Shown here in pieces: positions 13,506 to 21,004 of a DNA stretch of 22,573 bases. Source of the stretch: an uncultured Christensenellaceae bacterium (GTDB lineage: Bacteria > Bacillota > Clostridia > Christensenellales > Borkfalkiaceae). Location of the stretch: positions 1 to 22,573 of the forward strand of contig CAJUJO010000025.1 in the NCBI GenBank assembly GCA_910586675.1. Direction: 5' to 3'. The notes under the pieces are model-generated. The model was not told the DNA's origin. It was given only the letters and a program-made list of their open reading frames with translations, and searched no databases. The translations under genes were made by a program, and so were the position numbers. Each line of letters opens with the position of its first letter. Positions within the stretch are counted from its first letter, which is position 1.

Positions 13506-14630
13506 ATGATATATTTGGATAATGCCGCGACGGGCGGCTTCAAACCCGCCGCCGTACAGAACGCAGTTTACGCCGCGATGAAGACGTGCGCCAATCCCGG
13601 ACGGAGCGGACACCGCCTATCCCTTGCCTGCGCGGAGCGCGTGCTTGCCTGCCGCAACCTGCTTTCCGACTTGTTCGACGGATACGGCTACGAAAGATGC
13701 GTATTCACCAAGAACTGCACGGAAGCGCTTAATCTTGCGATATTGGGATCGCTCGGCAAGGGCAGACACGCCGTTACCACCTGCCTCGAACACAATTCCG
13801 TGCTCCGCCCGCTCGAATACCTGAAACGGGAAGGAATCGCAGACTATTCCGTCGCGCCGCTGACGGACGGAAAGCTGCTTCCCGAAACGATCGCTTCCCT
13901 CGTGCGGGAAAACACCGACCTGTGCGTCATCACCTCCGCTTCCAACGTAACGGGGCAGATTCCCGATTTGAAGGCCGTGCGCGCGGCGCTTCCCGAGCGC
14001 GTGCTCCTCGTCGTGGACGGCGCGCAGGGCGCGGGACACCTTCCCCTCCGCATGAAAGAAACGGGAATCGACGCGCTCGCCCTCGCGGGGCATAAGGGAC
14101 TGCACGCGATACAGGGCGCGGGCGCGCTTCTCTTTTCCGAACGCATGAACCCCCGCCCCGTCCTCTTCGGCGGCACGGGAAGCGAGAGTTATAACCTCGA
14201 CATGCCGGAATTTTATCCCGACCGTCTGGAAAGCGGCACGCTCTCCTATCCCGCGATCTGCTCGCTGTTCGAGGGCGCGCTCATCGTGAAGGCGCACGGA
14301 GCGTCGCACGCCGACGAATTACTTCGCCTGACTTCGGCGTTTTACGAGCTGCTCGCATCGCTCCGCGAATACGAAGCGTATTTCAAGCCCAACCCCTGCG
14401 GTATTACCGCTTTTAAGCACGAAAAAATTCCTTCGGAAGAACTTGCGGGCATGCTTTCAGAACGTTTCTCCATCGCCGTGCGCGGGGGACTGCACTGTGC
14501 GCCGCTCGCACATAAGGCGCTCGGAACCGCGCCCGAAGGTTTGGTGCGCGCGTCCTTTTCCCCCTTCCAAAGCATGCGCGAGGTTACCGCGCTTCTCAAA
14601 GCGCTGCGCATGATTGCGCAAAACGCATAA
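13506..14630 (+). CDS. Class V aminotransferase-fold PLP enzyme, EF2568-type cysteine desulfurase family
   Basis: A 374-residue PLP enzyme similar to NifS/SufS but of the EF2568 subfamily. It begins with the hallmark MIYLDNAATGG; His96 (LEHNSVLRPL) stacks on PLP, Asp171 lies in VVDGAQGAGH, and the Schiff-base lysine is Lys197 in LAGHKGLHAIQGAGALLF. A cysteine, Cys331 in RGGLHCAPLAHK, sits where desulfurases carry the persulfide residue. The expected reaction is mobilising sulfur or selenium from cysteine or selenocysteine. The divergent DUF3343 gene 30 nt away is a recurrent partner and a likely acceptor. There is no iscU, sufU or selD in the window. A ribosome binding site is absent before the ATG. 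A terminator follows at 14650. Confidence 0.9.
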   Translation: MIYLDNAATGGFKPAAVQNAVYAAMKTCANPGRSGHRLSLACAERVLACRNLLSDLFDGYGYERCVFTKNCTEALNLAILGSLGKGRHAVTTCLEHNSVLRPLEYLKREGIADYSVAPLTDGKLLPETIASLVRENTDLCVITSASNVTGQIPDLKAVRAALPERVLLVVDGAQGAGHLPLRMKETGIDALALAGHKGLHAIQGAGALLFSERMNPRPVLFGGTGSESYNLDMPEFYPDRLESGTLSYPAICSLFEGALIVKAHGASHADELLRLTSAFYELLASLREYEAYFKPNPCGITAFKHEKIPSEELAGMLSERFSIAVRGGLHCAPLAHKALGTAPEGLVRASFSPFQSMREVTALLKALRMIAQNA

Positions 14631-14649
14631 CCAAATCCGAAGCACTCTG

Positions 14650-14670
14650 CCCCGACGCGCGCCGTCGGGG
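14650..14670 (+). terminator. Intrinsic terminator after the class V aminotransferase gene
   Basis: 8-bp stem CCCCGACG / CGTCGGGG with loop CGCGC, followed by TTTACATTTTTTT on the plus strand. The next gene, on the minus strand, ends 2 nt beyond it. Confidence 0.82.
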
Positions 14671-14671
14671 T

Positions 14672-14965
14672 TTACATTTTTTTGAGCTGTTCCACGACCT
14701 TTTGCAGCTTCTTCCGCTGAACTCCGTTCACCATGGGCGCAAACTGACGGTAGAACATATCGATCTGTTCGTTCGTGAGCGTGCCGTTCTTTTTGCCTTC
14801 CACGGCGCGCGTATAAATCGCCCGCATCAAATCGCCCTCGCTCTTGCCCTGAAAATTATCCGCCATTTTTTTGGCTTCCGCCGTCCATTGCTCCGCACCG
14901 ACCTGCTCCGCGCTTTGGGCGCTTTTGCCGTTGTCTTTTCCCGTATAGCTTGCAAAATCGTTCAT
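14672..14965 (-). CDS. Small basic helical protein, unknown
   Basis: A 97-residue protein, soluble and charged, with a Gln/Ser-rich N-terminal third and helical C-terminal two-thirds (GDLMRAIYTRAVEGKKNGTL, then QIDMFYRQFAPMVNGVQRKK) ending in a lysine-rich stretch. ATG at 14963-14965 follows GAGAGG with a 5-nt gap; a GTG two codons earlier overlaps that site and is less likely. It is divergent from the 89-residue gene at 15030, and their -35 boxes overlap. I do not recognise a named family; the pairing suggests a shared function. Confidence 0.7.
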   Translation of the reverse strand: MNDFASYTGKDNGKSAQSAEQVGAEQWTAEAKKMADNFQGKSEGDLMRAIYTRAVEGKKNGTLTNEQIDMFYRQFAPMVNGVQRKKLQKVVEQLKKM

Positions 14966-14982
14966 AATCACCTCTCTTATTT

Positions 14983-15012
14983 ATCGTATGTCGGGAACGG
15001 GATTTTTGACAA
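14983..15012 (-). promoter_or_regulatory. Promoter of the 97-residue gene, with -35 overlapping a divergent TTGACA
   Basis: Minus strand TTGTCA (15007-15012), 18-nt spacer, TACGAT (14983-14988). On the plus strand a TTGACA occupies 15006-15011; at 17 nt from it lies TATGGA, which contains the start codon of the 89-residue gene. Confidence 0.45.
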
Positions 15013-15029
15013 CGGCATAACATAAAAGT

Positions 15030-15299
15030 ATGGAAACGGTAATTCTTCTGTTTTTACTCGCAATGTCGGGAGGAGACTCATCCCAACTGAAAGAAAAAAT
15101 AACGTCCGCGCTCGCCTTTTACCGCGAAAACCGAGAACTGATTGCAATGCTCGCTTCCGGCGGAGGCAATCTGTTCGGCGGCACCGCCGCACCCCAAAAC
15201 GCGCAAGCGCCTCAAGAAAATCAGTCTGCCCGAGAGCAGACCGAAGAAAACCCGAATATGGCAATTCTGGAAGAATTCTTAAAGGCGCGCACCGTTTAA
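15030..15299 (+). CDS. Small protein with hydrophobic N-terminus, unknown
   Basis: An 89-residue protein. Residues 1-14 are hydrophobic (METVILLFLLAMSGG), followed by a helical part (LKEKITSALAFYRENRELIAML), a Gly/Ala/Gln-rich low-complexity middle and a short C-terminal helix (MAILEEFLKA). It may be a small membrane-associated or secreted protein. No ribosome binding site precedes the ATG, and TAA lies four codons upstream in frame. It faces the 97-residue gene across 64 nt, and its stop is followed by a bidirectional terminator. I do not recognise the family. Confidence 0.6.
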   Translation: METVILLFLLAMSGGDSSQLKEKITSALAFYRENRELIAMLASGGGNLFGGTAAPQNAQAPQENQSAREQTEENPNMAILEEFLKARTV

Positions 15300-15302
15300 G
15301 AA

Positions 15303-15336
15303 AAAAAAGCGGAACGTTTCAACGCTCCGCTTTTTT
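15303..15336. terminator. Bidirectional terminator overlapping the 3' end of the DUF3592-like gene
   Basis: Stem AAAAAAGCGGA / TCCGCTTTTTT with an inner CGTT/AACG pairing. The stop codon of the minus-strand gene (15319-15321) lies inside the hairpin, so one structure serves two convergent genes. Confidence 0.78.
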
Positions 15337-16272
15337 CGACCGTATTTTATTTCCGATATATCCCGCCGCAGCCGTAATATCCAGCAACACGCCTGCGATC
15401 ATAAATATCGTAACGCCGTAATAGGCTGCGCCGCTCAATGCCAGCTCGAAGAAATGAAGCCCGCTTGCAAGGCTGCCCGCAACGTAAAAGCCGACGCCGA
15501 ACACCGCAAATAAAGTAAACACCATGATTCCCGTTATATTGCTTCGCTTTTCCGAGCCGCTTACGGCATAGAGCCCCATACCGCCGGCGGAAAGGATTCG
15601 CTTTTTTGAAGCGCCGGAAATCATGATACCGACGCCGCCTACGGCAAACAGCAGCGCTCCCGACAAAAGAATGACGGGCACGGATAAATTAGCCGCGATT
15701 TGCGGATTTTCCACCGCATAATATACGTTTACCTGCCTGCCCGATTCCAATATGATTCCGCCGAACTCCGCAGACGAGAGCGATTGCAGAACCGTTCCGT
15801 TTACCGTATATTCGTATACGAGGCGCTCCATACCGCCGTCCCGTAATGCCCGGACGACAGTCGCCTGTACCCTGCGGTAGGCGCCGCTTGCAAGATCTGC
15901 AAGCCCGAAGCCGCCGAAGCCCGTAACCGCCCACGCAATGAGCACCGCCGCGATTATCATACATACGGAAAATATAACGATATGTATGAGCCGGTCGAAA
16001 TTGCCTTCCCGTTCGGAAATTAACTCGGCGGCGTCTTCGGGCTCTTTCGGCTCTTTCGGCTTTTTTTTGCTTTTTCGGACATTCGCGCTCATCGCCGAAA
16101 TTAACAGCGTAACGGCGCAGAAGGCGGCGCAAATACACCCCACGCCGATAAAATTAGACATCACCGCACGCGCACCGTACCTTGCGCCGAGATAAATAAG
16201 AACGGCAGCGGCATAAACGACGATGAACGCAATGACGCTGCCGAAAACGATTTTTAACTTTTTGTTTTTCAT
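15319..16272 (-). CDS. Multi-spanning membrane protein with a DUF3592-like extracytoplasmic segment
   Basis: A 317-residue membrane protein with about six membrane segments. Two are N-terminal, then a charged Lys/Pro/Glu linker (KKKPKEPKEPED), one near 96-117, and three in the C-terminal half. Between the third and fourth lies a segment of about 65 residues with the DUF3592 pattern: VQATVVRALRDGG, YEYTVNGTV, and SGRQVNVYYAVENPQIA before the next membrane helix. The domain's function is unknown. The gene is 12 nt after the S41 peptidase gene, with no visible ribosome binding site, so coupling is likely. It is third in the PucR/S41 operon. Confidence 0.7.
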   Translation of the reverse strand: MKNKKLKIVFGSVIAFIVVYAAAVLIYLGARYGARAVMSNFIGVGCICAAFCAVTLLISAMSANVRKSKKKPKEPKEPEDAAELISEREGNFDRLIHIVIFSVCMIIAAVLIAWAVTGFGGFGLADLASGAYRRVQATVVRALRDGGMERLVYEYTVNGTVLQSLSSAEFGGIILESGRQVNVYYAVENPQIAANLSVPVILLSGALLFAVGGVGIMISGASKKRILSAGGMGLYAVSGSEKRSNITGIMVFTLFAVFGVGFYVAGSLASGLHFFELALSGAAYYGVTIFMIAGVLLDITAAAGYIGNKIRSKKAER

Positions 16273-16284
16273 TTTAACGCCGTT

Positions 16285-17709
16285 TTAAGCGCAGAACTTC
16301 GCCAGAACTTCGGCGAGCATACCGTCGCGTTCGCCCCATACGAGAGGCGCGGTTATGCCCACGCAGCCGTCCTTTTCCGTTACGCCGACGCCGTGAATGC
16401 TCCTGCCGTTGGGCCAGAAGATTTCCGCGACGGTCAGCTTCATCACACCGCCCGAAGCGTTGGGGTAATGCGATTGCATGATACCCTTTCCGTACGAACG
16501 GGCAACGCCCGTTGCGGCGTCCTTGCGCAGATAAATATCGCCGTAACTAACCGTTCCGTAATCGACCAGCGCGCCGATCAGGCATTCCGAAGCGGAAGCC
16601 GTTCCTTCGTCGGCGAGCACGGCGACGCGCGCACCCGCCCCGAAATAGGAGGCGAAATCGTTCGCCGTCGCCGCATAGCGCTCCGTCCTGCCGTTCCTGT
16701 ATTTGGAAGTCGCCACGACGGGATTGCTCCCTTCCGCATTTCTCATGAGGTGCGCGGCGATTTCCTGCAATATGGTAAGGTATCCGCCGCCGTTGGTGCG
16801 CAAATCGATGATGAGGTTTTCCCTGCCGCGCTCCTTCATGAGCGCAAGACACTGCGCGAATTCTTCCGCCGCGTTCCCGCTGAACTCGTCCAAACGGATA
16901 TACGCCGTTTTCCCGTCCGCCCCCGTAAGCGGGTCGTGCGTTTCGGTGAGGGAAAGCTCCTTGTCTCCGCGGAATCCGTAAGATTTTTCGCTGTCCCTGT
17001 AATAACAGAACGCCGCCTGATATTCCTGCTTGCGCAATTTGTATACCCGCGCGCCCGCTTCCGTATAGCCGCAGCGCACGTAAATATCGCCCGTTACTTC
17101 GGAAAGGCAGGCGATAAGCGCGTCCGTATTGCCCGAAAGCTCGGCTTCCGCCGTCTTTCCGAACCCGTAAACGTGCATCCCCTTGCGAATGCCCGCCTTC
17201 TGCGCGGGGGAATTCTCTACGAGAAGCGCGATAAGGGGAAGCGTCTTTCCACCGACGATTTCATCGGTGAGCGCGACCCCGACGCCCTCGTTCTGTCCCT
17301 TGCCTTCCTGCATGATGATTTCAAATTCCTCGGGCGTATAATAGCAGGAGTACGGGTCTAAATCGAGCGCGGAAAAGATTTTTTCGTAAAACGCGTCCTG
17401 ATCGATCTCTTTATAAAAATTTTTATCCGCGGTGTCCTTCGCCCAAAGGAAATTGCGCATGCGCTCGTCCAGCGAATAATAGTAGCCGAGCCAGCCTGCC
17501 GTAAAGCCGATCGCAACAAATACGAGCGCCAGAAACACCGAACAGACGATTTTAATCGCCTTGCTTTTGCCCGTCGGCGCGAGCGCAGCCGCCGCATACG
17601 GCGCAGGCGCGGGAATTTCGGGAATCGGATCGAAAAATTCGTCCTTCTCCTGCAACGGTTTTTTCTCTTCGGGGAGCGCTTGACGCTCCCCCTTCTTTTC
17701 GTCGTCCAT
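16285..17709 (-). CDS. S41-family carboxyl-terminal processing peptidase (CtpA/CtpB-like), membrane-anchored
   Basis: A 474-residue serine protease. A cytoplasmic, charged and Pro-rich N-terminus (1-48) precedes one membrane segment (about 51-75), so the catalytic part faces outside. A PDZ domain lies at about 140-225 (LLVENSPAQKAGIRKGMHV). The catalytic domain shows LIIDLRTNGGGY (299-310), the nucleophile motif GTASASE with Ser372, and YGKGIMQ with general base Lys408. This Ser-Lys dyad family cleaves exported proteins, and in spore formers CtpB cuts a sporulation signalling protein. Ser-to-Lys spacing is 36 residues, longer than the usual 25. The start has AGGAG at good distance. It lies 10 nt after the PucR-type regulator gene. 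Confidence 0.92.
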   Translation of the reverse strand: MDDEKKGERQALPEEKKPLQEKDEFFDPIPEIPAPAPYAAAALAPTGKSKAIKIVCSVFLALVFVAIGFTAGWLGYYYSLDERMRNFLWAKDTADKNFYKEIDQDAFYEKIFSALDLDPYSCYYTPEEFEIIMQEGKGQNEGVGVALTDEIVGGKTLPLIALLVENSPAQKAGIRKGMHVYGFGKTAEAELSGNTDALIACLSEVTGDIYVRCGYTEAGARVYKLRKQEYQAAFCYYRDSEKSYGFRGDKELSLTETHDPLTGADGKTAYIRLDEFSGNAAEEFAQCLALMKERGRENLIIDLRTNGGGYLTILQEIAAHLMRNAEGSNPVVATSKYRNGRTERYAATANDFASYFGAGARVAVLADEGTASASECLIGALVDYGTVSYGDIYLRKDAATGVARSYGKGIMQSHYPNASGGVMKLTVAEIFWPNGRSIHGVGVTEKDGCVGITAPLVWGERDGMLAEVLAKFCA

Positions 17710-17719
17710 TTCGGTCTCC

Positions 17720-18676
17720 TTATTTTAGCAATTTATAAAGTATCGTGATCACGCGGAAAGTTACCGCGTCGGAAAACTTTCTGATGTTCAGTCCCGTGAT
17801 ACGCTCTATCTTGTCGAGACGGTACATGAGCGTATTGCGGTGCATATATAGATTGCGCGAAGTTTCGGAAATATTCAAGCTGTTTTCCAAAAATTCCTCC
17901 GCCGTCGTAATCATGTCCTCGTCGGCGAGCACTTCCTCGGCGTTTTCAATGCGGAATTGCCCGGTATATTCCCGCAGACGGCTTTCGGGCACGTCCTCAA
18001 GCATCTTGACGAGCAAATATTCCCGATAGGAATGAACTTCCCCCTTGCCGTGGAAGATGCCGCTCATACGGACGGCGGTCGCCGCCTGATGGTAGGATAC
18101 GGCGATTTCGGCGAACGATTTTACTTCGCACCCCACGCCGACGCTCGCCTTAACGCCCGTTTCCTCATAAAGGGATTGGCTCAGAAACTGCGCGAACTCC
18201 GCCGCGGGCTGCCCCTCCTCCGAAAACCGCACGACGGCGCAACGGCTGTCGTCCATGGCGATCACCATATCGCGCGAATCGGCAAGGCAGTTTTCCATGT
18301 GCGCAACCGTTTCCGCAAGCCGTCCGTCCGTATAAATATCCAGGGCGAAACAAGGCGTATCGGGCAGATTGTATTTGGTCATGAAGCGGTATACGTACCA
18401 GCTTCCGCCTTCACCGAGCAGAATGTTTTTCAAATGCTCTTCCTTATCGGGAAGAAGCTGCTTCAAATCGGCGTTGGAGACGAGATAGGCGACGAGGCGC
18501 GCGCTCCTCTGCGCCGCTTCTCCGACCCCGTCGAGATACGCTTCCGTCTTTTCACCGCAGTAGTCGAGCGCGAAACACGTCTCTTCGCCGCCGTGCGGAG
18601 AAAAACGCACGTCTACGCCCGTCTTTTCGCGCACGTCCGCCAAAATTTTCGCAAGTTCCGTTGTTTTATCGCTCAT
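17720..18676 (-). CDS. PucR/CdaR-type transcriptional regulator with C-terminal helix-turn-helix
   Basis: A 318-residue cytoplasmic protein. The C-terminal 60 residues are the PucR helix-turn-helix (LENSLNISETSRNLYMHRNT, then MYRLDKIERITGLN). Before it is a GGDEF-like degenerate alpha/beta domain (about 105-235) of the kind seen in CdaR/PucR regulators, and the N-terminal 100 residues are probably a sensing domain. Such proteins activate catabolic or stress operons in response to small molecules. It is the first gene of the operon with the S41 peptidase and the DUF3592-like protein and may regulate its own operon. GGAGG lies 6 nt before the ATG. Confidence 0.88.
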   Translation of the reverse strand: MSDKTTELAKILADVREKTGVDVRFSPHGGEETCFALDYCGEKTEAYLDGVGEAAQRSARLVAYLVSNADLKQLLPDKEEHLKNILLGEGGSWYVYRFMTKYNLPDTPCFALDIYTDGRLAETVAHMENCLADSRDMVIAMDDSRCAVVRFSEEGQPAAEFAQFLSQSLYEETGVKASVGVGCEVKSFAEIAVSYHQAATAVRMSGIFHGKGEVHSYREYLLVKMLEDVPESRLREYTGQFRIENAEEVLADEDMITTAEEFLENSLNISETSRNLYMHRNTLMYRLDKIERITGLNIRKFSDAVTFRVITILYKLLK

Positions 18677-18728
18677 ATGCGCCTCCGCGGGAGCATTTTA
18701 TAATTGAAAACACAAAGATTCGTTTACA

Positions 18729-18757
18729 ATTATACCATGCGCGCGCGGAAAAAACAA
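18729..18757 (-). promoter_or_regulatory. Promoter of the PucR-S41-DUF3592 operon
   Basis: Minus strand TTGTTT (18752-18757), 17-nt spacer, TATAAT (18729-18734), leader of about 46 nt with GGAGG. Confidence 0.65.
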
Positions 18758-18868
18758 GGGGTTTGGACAAACTGATTTTCATTTCCCGCGGCTTTGCGCA
18801 TAAATTGCGGCGGGTTTGTAAAATATGCTGAAAAACGCATATGCTAATAGAGAATCAGCGCACAAAAA

Positions 18869-18903
18869 AACGCCTTTCGGGATATTTCCGCGCGAATGGC
18901 GTT
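18869..18903. promoter_or_regulatory. Inverted repeat overlapping the -35 box, possible operator
   Basis: AACGCC-T-TTCG (18869-18879) is mirrored by CGAA-T-GGCGTT (18893-18903): an 11-bp arm with one mismatch and a 13-nt centre. The right arm runs into the TTGACA at 18902. It may be an operator for the downstream gene. It could also be a weak terminator, but no T-tract follows. Confidence 0.35.
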
Positions 18904-18930
18904 GACAGCAAATACAAATAATGGTATAAT
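18902..18930 (+). promoter_or_regulatory. Perfect consensus sigma-A promoter
   Basis: TTGACA (18902-18907), 17-nt spacer, TATAAT (18925-18930): both hexamers match consensus exactly. The leader is about 58 nt and carries AGAGG (18985-18989). The interval 18677-18994 otherwise holds only the divergent operon promoter and small hairpins. Confidence 0.88.
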
Positions 18931-18994
18931 AAAACTATCTCAAAATGAAGTTATTATACGGTTTTTACGGAAATCGCAAATTTCAGAGGTCGAT

Positions 18995-20863
18995 ATGAGC
19001 AAAAAAAACAAAAAAATGGACGAGCTCGAAAAGTACGACGAGTTCGGCGGAAACGGAGGAAACGCCGTGCAAAGCGGATATAACGGCTACGGCGCATACG
19101 ATTCGCCTTACGGCGGGCTTCCTTACGGGGGAGCCGACCCGTACGCCCTGCCCGCGGAAGCCCCTGCGCCCGAAAACGCGGAAACAACGGAAAGAAAAAA
19201 GGAACATACAAAAGCGGGCGGATATAAAGCATTCTCGCTTATTCTCTTTTTGCTCGCCGCGGGCGGGCTGTTTGTCGGACTGCTTTCCAAATGGGCTTCT
19301 TTTCTCGCTCCGCATATCACTGCGGGAACAGACGGCGCGCTCAACAGTTCCCTTTTGGGCGTTATCATCGAAGTTTTCAAGGGTTTCGGTTCGGAAACAA
19401 TATGGCAAAGACCGCCCTTTTCGTTGGAAAACGGTCTGCTCGGGCTCTGCATTACTCTGCGGTATTACTTTATTTTCGTACTGATTGCAGCGGTTCTTGT
19501 TTCCCTTATTTGCACGATTGTTGCATTTGTCAACGGAGGCGCAGCGAAGAAGTGCATGTATACGAGCGCGGGCTTCGTGCTCCTTGCCTACGGCGGACTG
19601 TTCCTGCTCACTTTGATTTCTTTGTCCGTCGGGCTTTCCATGGTTTCCACAATTACCGGAACCGCAATTACTTTGCGCGACATCGTAGATATGCCTACGG
19701 CGCTCATCGCGGGCGTTACCCTTCTGATTATTATCTTTGCGGCGATCATTCGCAAAAAGGGCTCCGGGCTTCTGAACGCGTTCACGCTCCTTCTTACCTG
19801 CGCGGCGATATTTGCAATCTTTTTCCCGCAGGTATCTCTGAGCGGCAATACCGTTCTTGACGCGCAGCTCGCCTTCACGAAGGGCGCGGAAATAAACCTC
19901 GTCGTACGCATTGCCATCATCGCGCTCGTCGCGCTCTCGCTCTTGAATCTCGTCGTATCCTGCGCGCGGCTGGGCGCGACAAGGCGTTACCCGTTCGATG
20001 CGGTGCGTTACGGGCTCACGTTCGCGGCGGCGGCGCTGCTTGCGATCATGTATATCGCAAAACCCGCGAGCGGTACGGCTCCCGACTGGACGAGCCTTTC
20101 CCGACTGCCCGTTCTGCTCCTATTGATTTCCACCTTCACAGCCTTTTTAACGGCGCTCCTCGCAGCCGTCGTCAAATCGGTAAAGGCACGGAAGGCGCGC
20201 AAAGCCGAAAAGGCGGAAGAACTTCCCCCCGTCGACGAGGAAGCGCAGTTTGCAGCGCTTGCGGGCGGAGCCGCGGGCAGCGGAACCAATCCCGCCCATT
20301 ATACGGAGTCCCGCCCCGAGTACGTGTCCGCGGACGTGGAGGAAATGGAAACGGAGGACGGCACGCCCGTCTACGTCATTAACGAACCCCCCGCTCCCGC
20401 ACCCAAGCCCGCGCCTGCGCCCCTGACCGATTTCGAAAAGAATATGGCGGCGCTTGCGAGAGGCGAACGCTCGTCGCGCAAGGCGGAAAGTACGGATGAT
20501 TACATGCCCCCGCGCATGCCCGTCCAACCGCCCGTTCAGCAGCCGATGCAGCCGCCCGTGTTCCGCCCTTCTCTTTCCAAGGAACCGCCCAGACGGCCGC
20601 AGCCCGCGCCCTCTTCCGTGTACGACAATACGCAATACACGTACGACCCCTTTATCAACAGCCTTACGCCGCAGGAGAAAAACGAATTCGGCGACATCTT
20701 CATCGCCAACAAATTCGGCGCCAACGCATACCTTCCCGCTTACGTCATCGGCGGAGACAACAGGGAATTTTTCACGAAGGTGTTCATTTACCTCGGCAGA
20801 TACCGCGATTTCGTTTCCGTCGGGCTCCTCGAAAAGATGTACGCGTTCGTCAATCGTCAATAA
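18995..20863 (+). CDS. Large multi-spanning membrane protein with disordered tails and a conserved-looking C-terminal domain, unknown
   Basis: A 622-residue protein. Residues 1-75 are charged then Gly/Tyr/Asn-rich and probably disordered. About eight membrane segments lie between 79 and 393 (roughly 79-97, 157-178, 190-212, 236-252, 260-280, 303-323, 338-355, 370-393). A long Ala/Glu then Pro-rich cytoplasmic linker follows to about 545, and the last 75 residues form a compact domain (FINSLTPQEKNEFGDIFIAN ... YLGRYRDFVSVGLLEKMYAF). ATG at 18995 follows AGAGG with a 5-nt gap; an open frame reaching further upstream would include the promoter. The perfect consensus promoter implies strong expression. 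No family is recognised. The C-terminal part looks like a protein-interaction module. Confidence 0.75.
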   Translation: MSKKNKKMDELEKYDEFGGNGGNAVQSGYNGYGAYDSPYGGLPYGGADPYALPAEAPAPENAETTERKKEHTKAGGYKAFSLILFLLAAGGLFVGLLSKWASFLAPHITAGTDGALNSSLLGVIIEVFKGFGSETIWQRPPFSLENGLLGLCITLRYYFIFVLIAAVLVSLICTIVAFVNGGAAKKCMYTSAGFVLLAYGGLFLLTLISLSVGLSMVSTITGTAITLRDIVDMPTALIAGVTLLIIIFAAIIRKKGSGLLNAFTLLLTCAAIFAIFFPQVSLSGNTVLDAQLAFTKGAEINLVVRIAIIALVALSLLNLVVSCARLGATRRYPFDAVRYGLTFAAAALLAIMYIAKPASGTAPDWTSLSRLPVLLLLISTFTAFLTALLAAVVKSVKARKARKAEKAEELPPVDEEAQFAALAGGAAGSGTNPAHYTESRPEYVSADVEEMETEDGTPVYVINEPPAPAPKPAPAPLTDFEKNMAALARGERSSRKAESTDDYMPPRMPVQPPVQQPMQPPVFRPSLSKEPPRRPQPAPSSVYDNTQYTYDPFINSLTPQEKNEFGDIFIANKFGANAYLPAYVIGGDNREFFTKVFIYLGRYRDFVSVGLLEKMYAFVNRQ

Positions 20864-20899
20864 ACTTTAATCGGAAAAACGAAAAAACGGAGAGGTAAT

Positions 20900-20927
20900 G
20901 CGCACTTCCCATAGGGAATAAAAAAAC
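20900..20927 (+). repeat. Palindromic A-tract element, right copy
   Basis: GCGCAC followed by TTCCC-ATA-GGGAA, T and an A7 tract; the mirror partner of the element at 737-763. It lies 36 nt after the stop codon of the membrane protein gene and 33 nt before the bidirectional hairpin at 20961-20995. Confidence 0.55.
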
Positions 20928-20960
20928 TAAATTTTTAGGAGTTGCACTTTCAAGCGAGAC

Positions 20961-20995
20961 AAAATGCTCTTGGACAAATAGTTCAAGAGCATTTT
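20961..20995. terminator. Bidirectional terminator between the membrane protein and HxlR genes
   Basis: A 15-bp stem with one G-T wobble: AAAATGCTCTTG-GAC / GTT-CAAGAGCATTTT around loop AAATA. T-rich flanks occur on both sides. Convergent genes end at 20863 and 21005. Confidence 0.82.
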
Positions 20996-21004
20996 TATGT
21001 ATAG

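Noticed and set aside
18896..18994. Upstream extension of the 622-residue membrane protein
   Set aside because: It would include the perfect promoter and the leader; ATG at 18995 has a well-placed AGAGG.
737..20927. Inverted repeats as ends of a 20-kb transposon
   Set aside because: The enclosed DNA is core chromosome (argS, ychF, nth) with no transposase or integrase, and the accessory-like DNA lies outside the pair.
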